Shown here: positions 18,764 through 28,716 of the stretch, one piece after another | Numbering within the stretch: position 1 is the stretch's first letter | How the letters are laid out: every line of letters begins with the position of its first letter | DNA from: Butyrivibrio sp. INlla14 | GTDB lineage: Bacteria > Bacillota > Clostridia > Lachnospirales > Lachnospiraceae | NCBI RefSeq assembly: GCF_900102515.1 | Contig: NZ_FMVS01000016.1 | Coordinates: 39,714 to 103,713 of the forward strand | Reading direction: 5' to 3' | Length of the DNA stretch: 64,000 nt | Translations under genes and position numbers: made by a program | The notes under the pieces: generated by a model | The model's database searches: none | Seen by the model: only the letters and a program-made list of their open reading frames with translations | What the model was told of the DNA's origin: nothing

Positions 18764-18811
18764 CAGGGAAAAATAACCTGTGCTATCAGATTATATTGTA
18801 GGAGGAGTGCT

Positions 18812-19705
18812 ATGGATAAGGATATGCAGGAAGTACTAAAAAAGGCAGAGGTGCTTGTGGAGGCCCTTCCTTATATACAGAAGTTTAATAAAAAGGTCAT
18901 AGTTGTTAAATATGGTGGAAGCGCCATGAGCAATCCGGAACTTCAAAAAAGTGTAATAACGGATGTTACTCTTTTGAAACTTGTTGGATTTAAGCCTATT
19001 ATAGTTCATGGTGGCGGCAAGGCGATCAGTAACTGGGTTTCTAAGGTTGGCAAAGAGGCAGAGTTTGTAAATGGACTTCGTGTAACTGATGCGGAAACCA
19101 TGGAAATAGCGGAAATGGTCCTTGGAAGAGTTAACAAGCAGCTTGTGACTATGGTTCAGGAGTTGGGAGTTAAGTCAATAGGTATAAGCGGTAAGGATTC
19201 AGGTCTTTTACATGTTACCAAAAAGCTCTCTGATGGGAAGGATATAGGCTTTGTAGGGGAGGTTGATAAGGTTGATCCCAAGGTTTTATTTGACCTTCTT
19301 GATAATGATTACCTGCCAATTGTAGCTCCAGTTGGCTTTGACGATAATTTTGATACCTACAATATAAATGCTGATGATGCTGCCTGCGCGATTGCCAAGG
19401 CTGTTGGGGCAGACAAGCTGGCTTTTTTGACAGATATCGAGGGTGTGTACAAGGATATCAAAGATCCGTCTACCTTTATTTCAAGGCTTACCTGTTCAGA
19501 AGCAGATGCTCTTATTGCAAGCGGAAACATTGGCGGTGGAATGCTTCCCAAGCTTAATAACTGCACAAATGCCATAAGAGAAGGCGTTAATAAGGTGCAT
19601 ATCCTGGATGGGCGAATTCCACATTGCCTTCTTCTTGAAATCTTTACAAACAAGGGAGTTGGAACAATGTTTATGTCTGATAATGAGCTTGCAAAAGAGG
19701 CCTGA
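18812..19705 (+). CDS. argB: acetylglutamate kinase
   Basis: Phosphorylates N-acetylglutamate in the second step of the pathway. It has 297 residues of the amino acid kinase fold. Key stretches are VVKYGGSAM near the N-terminus, [11 protein letters not shown] and GKDSGLL, then the nucleotide site LTDIEGVY and GGGMLPKL. The N-terminal helix preceding the fold (about 1-25) is found in arginine-inhibited hexameric forms, which suggests feedback control by arginine. AGGAGG precedes the ATG. Confidence 0.97.
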   Translation: MDKDMQEVLKKAEVLVEALPYIQKFNKKVIVVKYGGSAMSNPELQKSVITDVTLLKLVGFKPIIVHGGGKAISNWVSKVGKEAEFVNGLRVTDAETMEIAEMVLGRVNKQLVTMVQELGVKSIGISGKDSGLLHVTKKLSDGKDIGFVGEVDKVDPKVLFDLLDNDYLPIVAPVGFDDNFDTYNINADDAACAIAKAVGADKLAFLTDIEGVYKDIKDPSTFISRLTCSEADALIASGNIGGGMLPKLNNCTNAIREGVNKVHILDGRIPHCLLLEIFTNKGVGTMFMSDNELAKEA

Positions 19706-19749
19706 TAGTGCGGACTCCATGATCATGATTAGAGTAAGGAGATGACAAA

Positions 19750-20949
19750 ATGAGCGAGACAATGCAGAAATATATTGATGAGGCAGAAAAGGCACTTCTT
19801 CATACCTACAACAGGTATCAGATTGTACTAGACAGGGGAGATGGAGCTTATTTATATGACACAGATGGCAAAAAGTATCTTGATTTTGTTTCGGGAATAG
19901 CTGTTTTTGCCCTTGGATACAATAATAAAGAGTATAATGATGCCCTTAAAGCCCAGATTGACAAGCTTCTTCATACATCAAACTATTATTATAACGTACC
20001 TGCAATAGAAGCTGCCAAAAAGATAAAAGATGTATCGAAAATGGACAGAGTCTTTTTTACAAACAGTGGAGCTGAGGCAGTAGAAGGCGCTTTAAAGGCT
20101 GCCAGAAAGTACTATTATAATAAAACAGGCAAAAATGACGGGGAGATCATTGCTATGAACCATTCCTTCCATGGAAGGACCTTCGGTGCATTATCTGTTA
20201 CAGGAAATCCCCATTACAGAGAAGCCTTTGAACCAATGATCGGGAATATTAAGTTTGCTGATCTAAATGACCTTGGTAGCGTTTATAAAAATGTTACTGA
20301 TAGAACATGCGCTATTATCCTTGAGACAGTTCAGGGAGAAGGCGGCATTCACCCTGCTACAGAGGAGTTTTTGTCAGGACTTAGGAAATTGTGCGATGAA
20401 AAAGATATTCTCCTGATCCTTGATGAGATACAATGCGGAATGGGGAGAACAGGCTACATGTTTGCCTGGCAGAAATATGGAATAAGGCCTGATATCATGA
20501 CCACAGCCAAGGCACTTGGATGTGGAGTTCCTGTTGGAGCATTTCTTATGACTGAGAAAGTAGGGGCAAATTCTCTAGCCGCCGGTGATCATGGAACCAC
20601 CTATGGAGGAAACCCTTTTGCTTGTACAGCTGTCAGTAAAGTACTTGATTTATTTAAACAGGACAATATAATAGAGAATGTGAAAGAAGTTGCTCCTTAT
20701 TTAGAAAAGCGCTTAGATGAGCTTAGGGATCAGTATGATTTCATAGTTGACCGAAGAGGTGCGGGTCTGATGCAGGGTCTTGTTTTTGACAGGCCTGTTT
20801 CGGAGGTGATTGGAAGGGCTCTTAACAGGGGACTGATCCTGATAAATGCCGGTTCTAATATAATCAGATTTGTTCCACCTCTTATTATTACGAAAGAGGA
20901 TGTGGATGACATGATCGGCATTTTGAGATCTTGTCTGGAGTCTGTATGA
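19750..20949 (+). CDS. argD: acetylornithine aminotransferase
   Basis: PLP-dependent class III aminotransferase that makes N-acetylornithine from the semialdehyde. It has 399 residues. The aromatic and acidic pocket residues are in ILDEIQCGMGRTGYMFAWQ, and the PLP lysine is in TTAKALGCGVPVGAF. The N-terminal DGAYLYDTDGKKYLDF is typical. AAGGAGATGA precedes the start. The stop overlaps the next gene by 4 bases (ATGA), linking an unrelated-looking lipoprotein gene to the operon. Confidence 0.95.
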   Translation: MSETMQKYIDEAEKALLHTYNRYQIVLDRGDGAYLYDTDGKKYLDFVSGIAVFALGYNNKEYNDALKAQIDKLLHTSNYYYNVPAIEAAKKIKDVSKMDRVFFTNSGAEAVEGALKAARKYYYNKTGKNDGEIIAMNHSFHGRTFGALSVTGNPHYREAFEPMIGNIKFADLNDLGSVYKNVTDRTCAIILETVQGEGGIHPATEEFLSGLRKLCDEKDILLILDEIQCGMGRTGYMFAWQKYGIRPDIMTTAKALGCGVPVGAFLMTEKVGANSLAAGDHGTTYGGNPFACTAVSKVLDLFKQDNIIENVKEVAPYLEKRLDELRDQYDFIVDRRGAGLMQGLVFDRPVSEVIGRALNRGLILINAGSNIIRFVPPLIITKEDVDDMIGILRSCLESV

Positions 20950-22445
20950 AATTAAGAATCAGAATTTTTTCTATTATACTAATAGCATGTACCCTTGCGG
21001 GCACCATGGTGTATGCCCGCTCGGGACAGAGCATTTTTGAAAATCGTTCGCTATTTCCAGGGAATAAGACAACAGTTAGATTATGGTATACGGATGACTC
21101 GCTTACCAGCTACCTTCAGAGTAGAGCGGTAGCCTATTCAGAGAGTAATAAAAGTGTTCGTATAGAGCCTGTTCTTGTTTCCGGTCTGGAATATCTTGAA
21201 GAAATCAATAAGGCTTCTCTTACAGATGATAATTACCCTGATCTTTTTATAATAACAAATGATTCATTGGAAAAGGCCTATCTGGCTGGACTTGCTATGG
21301 AGATTACAGACGGGGAGGATTACCTTTCTGAGGAAATGTTTCCAAATGCAGCTATCAGCTCAGTAATCTATGACAACAGATATATAGCCTATCCTTTGTA
21401 TTTTGAAACAAGTTCTCTTGTATACAACAAGACTTATCTGGAAGAAATGGCTGTTGAGAATATGCAGTCAGAGATAGATGCTGCTGACGGAGAGGCTGCT
21501 CAGAACGCCATAGACAGTTCATCAGAAGGCGCATCAGAAGGTGCATCAGATGAGAGCACAACTGAGACCAGTACAGAGATAACACAGGTTATGATTGATG
21601 AAGAGGTTGAAAAGAGCCTTCCTCTTACAATATCTGATATTTTGAAGTTTTCACAAAGCTATAACGCCCCTGAGCAGGTTGAAGCGGTGTTTAAGTGGGA
21701 TGTAACAGATATTTTCTACAACTACTTTTTTGTAGGGAATTATATGAATGTTGGCGGAAGAGCTGGTGATGATGTCAGCAAGATTGACATATATAATACA
21801 GATACGATCAGCTGCATGAAAATTTATCAGCAGCTTAACCAGTTCTTTGCTATAGATGCAGATGATATTGACTATGACAAGGTAGTTAGTGATTTCATAG
21901 ACGGCAAGATAGTATTTACCGTTGCAACTACTGATATTCTCGCCAAGATCAAGGAAGCACAGGATGCGGGAGAATGTCCTTATGAGTTTGCTGTTGCAGA
22001 TATGCCAGGGCTTACAAGTGACTTCGGCACGAGGACAATGTCAGTTACTAACTGCATTGTAGTAAATGGATATACGGAGCACATTACAGAAGCCAATGCA
22101 GTAGCCAGATTTCTGTGCAATGATAATTCAGGCGATATTTATACCAACAGTGGCAAGATTGCTGCTCATTATGGAGTAAGATACAACGACAGTAACATTT
22201 CAACATTCTTAAATGTTTACAATGATTCAGTTCCTATGCCCAAGACTATTGAAACCAGCAATCTATGGATGGAACTTGAAATAGCTTTTACCAAGATATG
22301 GAATGGAGAGGATTGTAATTCAACTCTCAAACAGGTATCTGAAAGCATCATGACTCAGGCTACAGGTGAGAGCTATGTGGAAGAGACTATTCCTGATCCT
22401 GATGATGAGGCTATCACAGCGGGGCTTACAGAGGATAGTGACTGA
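20946..22445 (+). CDS. orphan extracellular solute-binding protein (family 1-like)
   Basis: A 499-residue secreted protein with a signal peptide (MKLRIRIFSIILIACTLAGT) and a sugar-type solute-binding fold: TVRLWYTDDSLTSYLQ, DLFIITNDSLEKAYLAGLA and the late WMELEIAFTKIWNG. Around residues 175-225 there is a Ser/Glu/Ala-rich low-complexity insert (NAIDSSSEGASEGASDEST) not seen in ordinary receptors. No ABC permease or ATPase is adjacent. It overlaps argD by 4 bases. It could be a receptor served by distant permeases or a sensor accessory to the downstream kinase. Its ligand is unknown. Confidence 0.75.
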   Translation: MKLRIRIFSIILIACTLAGTMVYARSGQSIFENRSLFPGNKTTVRLWYTDDSLTSYLQSRAVAYSESNKSVRIEPVLVSGLEYLEEINKASLTDDNYPDLFIITNDSLEKAYLAGLAMEITDGEDYLSEEMFPNAAISSVIYDNRYIAYPLYFETSSLVYNKTYLEEMAVENMQSEIDAADGEAAQNAIDSSSEGASEGASDESTTETSTEITQVMIDEEVEKSLPLTISDILKFSQSYNAPEQVEAVFKWDVTDIFYNYFFVGNYMNVGGRAGDDVSKIDIYNTDTISCMKIYQQLNQFFAIDADDIDYDKVVSDFIDGKIVFTVATTDILAKIKEAQDAGECPYEFAVADMPGLTSDFGTRTMSVTNCIVVNGYTEHITEANAVARFLCNDNSGDIYTNSGKIAAHYGVRYNDSNISTFLNVYNDSVPMPKTIETSNLWMELEIAFTKIWNGEDCNSTLKQVSESIMTQATGESYVEETIPDPDDEAITAGLTEDSD

Positions 22446-22542
22446 GATAGCACAAAGCGACATAATTTCTAATGGAGTTGCTTTATTTTCTTTAATAAAA
22501 TAAAATAGATAATGCATGGCGGGGTCCTCTGATGGAGGAAAC

Positions 22543-23208
22543 ATGCGTAATATTTTAATAACAGTATTAGTACTGATGATGGTACTTACAGGATGTAGAC
22601 GGGCAGATTCATCAGAGGTTATTTTAACTGATGACAGTTTAGAAAGTGCCAGTATACAGATAACGGATGATGATAATGAGGCTTTAGCGAGTCAAAATGA
22701 ATCTGATGCGAGTGAAACTAGTGATGGTGGAACTTCTGACAAGGAACTTGTAATATTTGTCTGTGGGGCAGTTAACGAACCTGGAGTCTATTACCTTAAG
22801 GAAGGGCATAGGGCTGTTGATGCTATAGAGGCTGCTGGTGGTTTTTCGGAAGATGCTGATAAGACCATTGTTAATCTGGCAGCTCCTTTATCAGATGGTA
22901 TCAAGTTGCAGATTCCAACTAAGGAAGAGGCGGCAGGAGCTTTGGCTGATGGCAGGCCTTTTGACAGTGCTATTGATGGAAGTCTTGGAAATTGTTCTTC
23001 TCAGGTAAGTGATGGTAGTCTTGTTAATATAAATAGGGCTACAATTGACGAACTCAAGACTTTGCCGGGTATAGGCGATGGGATTGCCGGCAAGATTGTA
23101 GATTATCGCTCGGAAAATGGCAATTTTACTTGTATAGAAGATATCATGAAGGTATCAGGCATCAAAGATAAGCTGTTTTCTAAGATCAAGGATCATATAA
23201 CAGTATAG
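22543..23208 (+). CDS. comEA: ComEA-like DNA-binding lipoprotein (SLBB plus helix-hairpin-helix)
   Basis: DNA receptor of natural transformation systems. It has 221 residues. The N-terminus is a lipoprotein signal (VLMMVLTGC), whereas classical ComEA is held by a transmembrane helix. An acidic Ser/Asp-rich linker follows. The SLBB-type domain (about 70-130) contains VFVCGAVNEPGVYYL, and the C-terminal double helix-hairpin-helix (about 160-221) contains VNINRATIDELKTLPGIGDG. GGAGGA lies 5 bases before the ATG at 22543. comEC lies about 3 kb downstream on the same strand. Confidence 0.85.
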   Translation: MRNILITVLVLMMVLTGCRRADSSEVILTDDSLESASIQITDDDNEALASQNESDASETSDGGTSDKELVIFVCGAVNEPGVYYLKEGHRAVDAIEAAGGFSEDADKTIVNLAAPLSDGIKLQIPTKEEAAGALADGRPFDSAIDGSLGNCSSQVSDGSLVNINRATIDELKTLPGIGDGIAGKIVDYRSENGNFTCIEDIMKVSGIKDKLFSKIKDHITV

Positions 23209-23221
23209 AAATGGTGGAGAA

Positions 23222-23902
23222 ATGGGTAAAAAGGCGCTAGTAGTAGATGATGAGAAAATAATAGTTAAGGGCATTAAGTTTAGTCTTGAGCAGGATGATA
23301 TTGAAGTTGACTGTGCTTATGACGGACAGGAAGCTCTCGATAAGGCGAGAACTAGTAACTATGACATCATTCTTCTGGATGTTATGCTTCCAGTTATGTC
23401 TGGCTTTGAAGTATGCCAGCAGATCAGAGAATTTTCAAATGTTCCAATCATTATGCTGACAGCCAAGGGCGATGACATGGACAAGATACTTGGCCTTGAA
23501 TACGGAGCGGATGATTATATTACCAAGCCTTTTAACATTCTTGAGGTTAAGGCCAGGATCAAGGCTATCATGCGTAGAGCCAATAAGAGCTCAGAGAATA
23601 AGGGTGTTATTACTTACGGTGATCTTAAGCTCCATGAAGAGTACAGAAGAGTATTTGTGGGAACCAGAGAAATCAATGTAACAAGCCGTGAGTATGAGCT
23701 TTTAGAACTTCTTGCATCAAACCCTGGCAAGATTTATTCAAGAGAAGAGCTTTTGACCACTATCTGGGGAAACGATTATCCTGGAGATGTAAGAACTGTA
23801 GATGTTCACATCAGAAGACTTCGTGAGAAATTAGAGCCAAACCCAAGCGAGCCAAGATATGTTCGCACTAAATGGGGAAGTGGCTATTATTTCCAGGCTT
23901 GA
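23222..23902 (+). CDS. OmpR/PhoB-family response regulator
   Basis: A 226-residue regulator. The receiver (1-120) has acidic VVDDEK, the phospho-acceptor in IILLDVMLP and the lysine in DDYITKPFNILE. The winged-helix DNA-binding domain (about 130-226) shows TSREYELLELLASNPGKIYSRE and VDVHIRRLREKLE. The sensor kinase gene follows after 12 bases. The pair resembles the WalRK/YycFG or PhoPR class, with a GerMN lipoprotein after it. The signal is unknown. Confidence 0.95.
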   Translation: MGKKALVVDDEKIIVKGIKFSLEQDDIEVDCAYDGQEALDKARTSNYDIILLDVMLPVMSGFEVCQQIREFSNVPIIMLTAKGDDMDKILGLEYGADDYITKPFNILEVKARIKAIMRRANKSSENKGVITYGDLKLHEEYRRVFVGTREINVTSREYELLELLASNPGKIYSREELLTTIWGNDYPGDVRTVDVHIRRLREKLEPNPSEPRYVRTKWGSGYYFQA

Positions 23903-23914
23903 TAAGTTGACCTT

Positions 23915-25432
23915 ATGAAAAATATAGTAAATAGCATTATAACAATCTTTAAACAATTAAAAATCAAGAACATTCTAAATAGTCTTAGAGTGCGATTCTT
24001 TATAGTAGTAGCTATCACAGGTTTACTATCTTGTGTTTTCATGCACAAGATAATCCTGGCTAGCTATGAAGATCGTGCTGTCAGTGTCAAATCTACCGAG
24101 GTTCAGACTCAGCTTAAGATCTTGGCTAATCACCTTATTGTTTACAATTACTTGCAGGATCCATCCTCTGAAGTGATAAATGCAGAGCTAGATATGCTGG
24201 CTAATCTTTATGATGGACGTGTGATGGTCATAAATGACGACCTTAAGGTTGTTAAGGACACCTATAGCATCAGCCAGGGTAAGACCATTATTTCAGAAGA
24301 AGTTGTAAAATGCTTGAAGACTGGTTCAAAGGGAACTATGTCCAGCTACGATCAAGGAAATGGCTATATAGAGTTGATCACACCTATTATTGAAACTCAG
24401 CTTATAGAAGAACAGGATGTATCTGAAAAAGGTGATAGTAGTGAGGTTGTAAGAGGTGTTCTTCTTACAAGTGTTTCTACTGACACAATTGCTACAACAT
24501 TGGAAATCCTGGACAGAAGAGCGACTACAATTGAAATTCTGATTGTTGTGGTGATCATAGCTTATGCGGCTATAGTTTCATATGCCTTGTACAAGCCCTT
24601 TGACAGAATTACAGCTGCTATCAATGATATCAAGGAAGGCTATACAGATAAGCCTATTGTTGGACCAAACTATCTGGAGACAGAGCAGATCATCAAGGCC
24701 TTTAATGCACTTCTTCGCAGGATGAAGGTGCTAGATGACTCCAGGCAGGAATTTGTATCAAACGTATCCCATGAGCTCAAGACCCCTATCACATCAGTCA
24801 AGATTCTGGCGGATTCTCTTTTGGCTCAGGAAGATGTTCCCAATGAGGTCTATAGGGAATTTATGAAGGATATAGGCCATGAGATAGACAGAGAGGATAA
24901 GATAATCAACGATCTGCTAGCTCTTGTAAGAATGGACAAGACTTCAGCTGGCCTTGTTATAACAGAGGTTGATGTAGTTGATCTAACAGAGGGTGTATTA
25001 AAGAGAATGAGGCCTATTGCCAGGAAACATAATGTTGAACTTGTTCTTGACAGTAAGAGGGCTATTACAGCTGAAATCGATGAGGTAAAGATATCTCTTG
25101 TTATCATGAACCTTGTTGAGAATGCTATTAAGTATAACAAGAAAAATGGATTTGTAAGAGTTGAACTTGATGCAGATCATCAGTATTTTTATATGGATGT
25201 TATTGATTCAGGAGTGGGAATTCCTGAGCAGGCTCTTGATCATATCTATGAGAGATTTTACCGGGTAGACAAGTCAAGGTCCAGAGAGATTGGTGGCACA
25301 GGTCTTGGCCTTGCAATTGCGCGAAATGCCGTATTGATGCACAGAGGGTCAATTGATGTAAAGAGCACTTTGGGTGAGGGCACAACCTTTACTATCAAGA
25401 TTCCGCTATTTAATTCAGGGAAGAAGCAATGA
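23915..25432 (+). CDS. sensor histidine kinase
   Basis: A 505-residue membrane kinase. Two transmembrane segments (about 27-47 and 207-227) flank a roughly 160-residue extracellular sensor domain. A HAMP domain follows (about 228-280). The H-box is FVSNVSHELKTPITSVK, the N-box NLVENAIKYNKKNG, and the G boxes are VIDSGVGIPEQ and GGTGLGLAIARN. The sequence pattern is WalK-like. The stop overlaps the GerMN gene by 4 bases, so the lipoprotein may be an accessory sensor or a regulator of this kinase. Confidence 0.94.
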   Translation: MKNIVNSIITIFKQLKIKNILNSLRVRFFIVVAITGLLSCVFMHKIILASYEDRAVSVKSTEVQTQLKILANHLIVYNYLQDPSSEVINAELDMLANLYDGRVMVINDDLKVVKDTYSISQGKTIISEEVVKCLKTGSKGTMSSYDQGNGYIELITPIIETQLIEEQDVSEKGDSSEVVRGVLLTSVSTDTIATTLEILDRRATTIEILIVVVIIAYAAIVSYALYKPFDRITAAINDIKEGYTDKPIVGPNYLETEQIIKAFNALLRRMKVLDDSRQEFVSNVSHELKTPITSVKILADSLLAQEDVPNEVYREFMKDIGHEIDREDKIINDLLALVRMDKTSAGLVITEVDVVDLTEGVLKRMRPIARKHNVELVLDSKRAITAEIDEVKISLVIMNLVENAIKYNKKNGFVRVELDADHQYFYMDVIDSGVGIPEQALDHIYERFYRVDKSRSREIGGTGLGLAIARNAVLMHRGSIDVKSTLGEGTTFTIKIPLFNSGKKQ

Positions 25433-26373
25433 CAGGAAGAATAAATGTTAAAAACTTAATACTTCGTTTTGGATTTATCCCTGCGCTTTTAATGGTTTTG
25501 TTTATGGGGGCAGGCTGCGGGAAAAATACGGCAACTTCAGACAAGACCATAAAGGTTTACTATGTCAATGCGAGCGAGACAGGGATTATTTCTCAGGACT
25601 ATGAGCTGACCTCTTCTATGGATGATTCTGATGCTGCAATTACTGAACTTATCAGTGTATTAAAAGAGATGCCTGACAGAATGCAGTATGAAGCTCCTAT
25701 TTCCGGAGGAATAGAGCTTATAGGGTATTCACTTCACGATAAACTTTTGACTTTAAATTTTAACCCCAATTATCTGGAACTTGGAAGAACCATAGAAATT
25801 CTGGATAGGGCAGCAATAGTAAGAACCTTTACTCAGCTTGACAGTATCGAATATGTGTCTTTTCAGATTGAGGGTACTCCTATAACTGACCATTATGGCA
25901 ATGTTATCGGTAACATGTCTGCTGATACTTTCATTTATAATGCTGGTAATGAGATCAATACCTATGAAAAGGTTGAACTAAAGCTCTTTTTTGCAAGCAG
26001 CGACGGAACAAAGCTTGTTCCGGTTTATAGATCTGTTGTATATAACAGTAATATCTCAATGGAGAAGCTTGCTGTAGAGCAGGTTATAAGTGGACCTAAC
26101 ACGGATATTGCCTTTCCAACGCTTTCCAAAGATGCCAAGGTTAAGAGTATCAACGTTAAAGACGGAGTCTGCTATATTGATTTTGACAGCGCATTTTTAT
26201 ATCAGCCCAATTCGGTTTCTGCTGAAGTGGCTATTTATTCTGTAGTAAATACACTTACAGAGCTTCCAAATATAAATAAGGTTGTTTTCTCGGTAAATGG
26301 TGAATCAGCCTTTACTTATATGGACTATCTTATAAATGGATCCTATGAGAGAAATTTGGATCTCATCGACTAA
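25429..26373 (+). CDS. lipoprotein with two GerMN domains
   Basis: A 314-residue exported lipoprotein (signal to FMGAGC). Two GerMN domains are recognisable, the first around 35-165 (VYYVNASETG ... LLTLNFNPNYLELG) and the second around 180-300 (LKLFFASSDGTKLVP ... VCYIDFDSAF). GerMN modules occur in germination proteins, in the SpoIIQ partner and in LpqB of mycobacteria, where LpqB modulates the MtrAB kinase. The ATGA overlap with the kinase gene gives an analogous arrangement. A regulatory role is inferred from this. Confidence 0.86.
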   Translation: MTGRINVKNLILRFGFIPALLMVLFMGAGCGKNTATSDKTIKVYYVNASETGIISQDYELTSSMDDSDAAITELISVLKEMPDRMQYEAPISGGIELIGYSLHDKLLTLNFNPNYLELGRTIEILDRAAIVRTFTQLDSIEYVSFQIEGTPITDHYGNVIGNMSADTFIYNAGNEINTYEKVELKLFFASSDGTKLVPVYRSVVYNSNISMEKLAVEQVISGPNTDIAFPTLSKDAKVKSINVKDGVCYIDFDSAFLYQPNSVSAEVAIYSVVNTLTELPNINKVVFSVNGESAFTYMDYLINGSYERNLDLID

Positions 26374-26391
26374 ATAAGGAAAACTAATAAT

Positions 26392-28644
26392 ATGAAACGA
26401 CCGTTATGCTTTTTATCATTAGTAATAACGGCGATTGTCTATTTATATCTTGAATTCTTTTTATCTGATCACCTTTTTGATCATTCAAAGGAAGATGGTA
26501 ATAAAATACAAATAGTTGGCATGGTTGACCGCAAGGAATACCGTGTCGATTATTTGGGAGAATTATCACCTGTACTCTATATCATTCCACAAGAGAGAAA
26601 GATAAGCCTTTGCAATAAATACATTCAATGTTATATGTCTAAAGAGGATTATAAGGAACCTAAGGTAGGTGAATACGTAATGGTGTCTGGCCTTGTTAAA
26701 TCCTTTTCTGCCGGGAGAAATCCTGGTGAATTTGACTCTCGCCTTTATTATTCAACACTTAAAATTGAATATAGGATAAAAGATGCTCGGATAATTAAAA
26801 GAGCAGGAAATGAGAATAAAGTATATGAGACACTTTATCAGATAAAGTATAGCCTGGAAAAGGTACTTGATGAAAATCTTGATAGTAAAGATTCATCTGT
26901 TATGAAAGCGATACTTCTAGGAGATAAGGCCTTTATGGATGAGAATACCAAAAGACTCTACAAGGACGCTGGAATAATACATATTCTGGCTGTAAGTGGC
27001 CTTCATATTTCTATTCTGGGCATGGGCCTTTACAGGCTACTAAAAAGACTAAGGCTACCCATGATCCCTAGGGCGCTTATGCCAGTTATATTAATGTATT
27101 TCTATGGACAAATGTGTGGGATGAGCTCGTCCGCAGCAAGAGCAATTGTTATGTTTGCTTTAAGCCTTCTGGCTAAGGTGATTGGAAGAACCTATGATCT
27201 TTTATCTGCCCTTTCTCTGGTGGAGCTACTACTTCTTATTGAGCAGCCCTTGTATTTGTGTAACAGCGGTTTTCTTTTCTCCTTTGGGGCAATAGTTGGA
27301 ATTGGATATATCATGCCAGCTGTAATTAAACTGCTTCCAAAAGAAAAATGTAGTCGCCTAAAGTTTGCAGATGACAAAAAAGAGGGGCTATTCAAAAAAA
27401 CACAAAACTATGTAAAGAGTAGTCTGATCGCAGGCTTGTCAATTTTTCTTGCTACAGTTCCTGTGTATATGTGCTTTTATTATGTTTATCCAATACAGTC
27501 GGTATTTTTAAATCTTTTTATACTGCCTCTGATGGCGCCCCTTATGATCCTGGGAATAATACTTATGGTCTTAGGACTTGTATTAAACACCAGAATTGCC
27601 ATTGTGAGTGCTATGATACATTTGATCCTTAAATGGTATGAAGCCTTGAGCGTGCTTTCAGCAAGACTTCCTGTTGGTAAACTGTATCTTGGTCATGCCA
27701 GCAAGCTGCAGATTCTTATTTATGTCTTGGGACTGCTTGCTTTTGTGACCATGATAGAGAGAACGCGAAATAGAGAAAACTACAAGTGGGGAGTTCTAAT
27801 ACTTGGAGTTTCTCTGACTTTTCTTTTGCTTGATCCAAAACCGGAGCTCCAGATATCAATGCTAGATGTAGGACAGGGTGATGGCATAGTTATAAGGACC
27901 AGAAGAGAAAATTATTTGATAGATGGAGGAAGCACTGATAAAAAGGATATAGGCAAGTATACTATAATTCCTTATCTGTATTATGAAGGAATAGGAACTC
28001 TTGACGCAGTTTTTATAACGCATGAGGATGAGGACCATATATCTGGTGTTTTTGAAATAATGGATGATATGGAAAATGGTGGGATCAGGATTAAAAATCT
28101 TGTAATGCCTGATATTTCTGAAGCTTCAAAGGGTGAGAACTATAAAAGGCTGATAGATAGGGCAAAAGATCTTAATATTCCTGTAAGCTATATCAGCTGC
28201 AAAGATAGGATCAATTCTGCTGTTGAAATAAGGTGCCTTAATCCTGTGAGCAAGATGAATGTAGAAGGAGCTAATGCTTATTCTTCAGTTCTGTATCTGA
28301 AGTATAAAGATTTCTCCGCACTGTTTACCGGTGATGTGGAGGGGGAAGGAGAAAGGCATTTATTAGATGATATAAAAGGTAATCAGGAAATGCTTCAGAA
28401 AATAACGCTCCTAAAGGTGGCTCATCATGGTTCTAAGAATAGTACAAGCAAGGAAATGCTTGATTATCTGAATCCAAGGATTGCGCTAATAAGCTGCGGC
28501 ATAGATAATAGATACGGTCATCCTCACAAAGAACTTCTGGAGCGCTTTGATGGAGGTAGTACAAGAATATATAGGACTGACAGGTCAGGAGCAATTACTG
28601 TGACTGTGTCAGGGCAGAAAGTGATGATAAGGGAATTTCTATAA
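26392..28644 (+). CDS. comEC: ComEC/Rec2 DNA uptake channel protein
   Basis: Polytopic channel that passes single-stranded DNA across the membrane. At 750 residues it is full length. The N-terminal DUF4131 and OB-like region (about 1-150) are followed by the Competence domain with multiple helices (about 160-460; HILAVSGLHISILG, MCGMSSSAARAIVM). The C-terminal metallo-beta-lactamase-like nuclease (about 490-750) carries LDVGQGDGIVI, THEDEDHISG and VAHHGSKNST. With ComEA it suggests DNA uptake ability, although other com genes are not in the window. Confidence 0.95.
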   Translation: MKRPLCFLSLVITAIVYLYLEFFLSDHLFDHSKEDGNKIQIVGMVDRKEYRVDYLGELSPVLYIIPQERKISLCNKYIQCYMSKEDYKEPKVGEYVMVSGLVKSFSAGRNPGEFDSRLYYSTLKIEYRIKDARIIKRAGNENKVYETLYQIKYSLEKVLDENLDSKDSSVMKAILLGDKAFMDENTKRLYKDAGIIHILAVSGLHISILGMGLYRLLKRLRLPMIPRALMPVILMYFYGQMCGMSSSAARAIVMFALSLLAKVIGRTYDLLSALSLVELLLLIEQPLYLCNSGFLFSFGAIVGIGYIMPAVIKLLPKEKCSRLKFADDKKEGLFKKTQNYVKSSLIAGLSIFLATVPVYMCFYYVYPIQSVFLNLFILPLMAPLMILGIILMVLGLVLNTRIAIVSAMIHLILKWYEALSVLSARLPVGKLYLGHASKLQILIYVLGLLAFVTMIERTRNRENYKWGVLILGVSLTFLLLDPKPELQISMLDVGQGDGIVIRTRRENYLIDGGSTDKKDIGKYTIIPYLYYEGIGTLDAVFITHEDEDHISGVFEIMDDMENGGIRIKNLVMPDISEASKGENYKRLIDRAKDLNIPVSYISCKDRINSAVEIRCLNPVSKMNVEGANAYSSVLYLKYKDFSALFTGDVEGEGERHLLDDIKGNQEMLQKITLLKVAHHGSKNSTSKEMLDYLNPRIALISCGIDNRYGHPHKELLERFDGGSTRIYRTDRSGAITVTVSGQKVMIREFL

Positions 28645-28716
28645 TAACGAACGCTATGACGATAATAATGTGAATTTTACGCGCTCTGTGTTAACATATT
28701 AATTGGAGTGTAAAAA

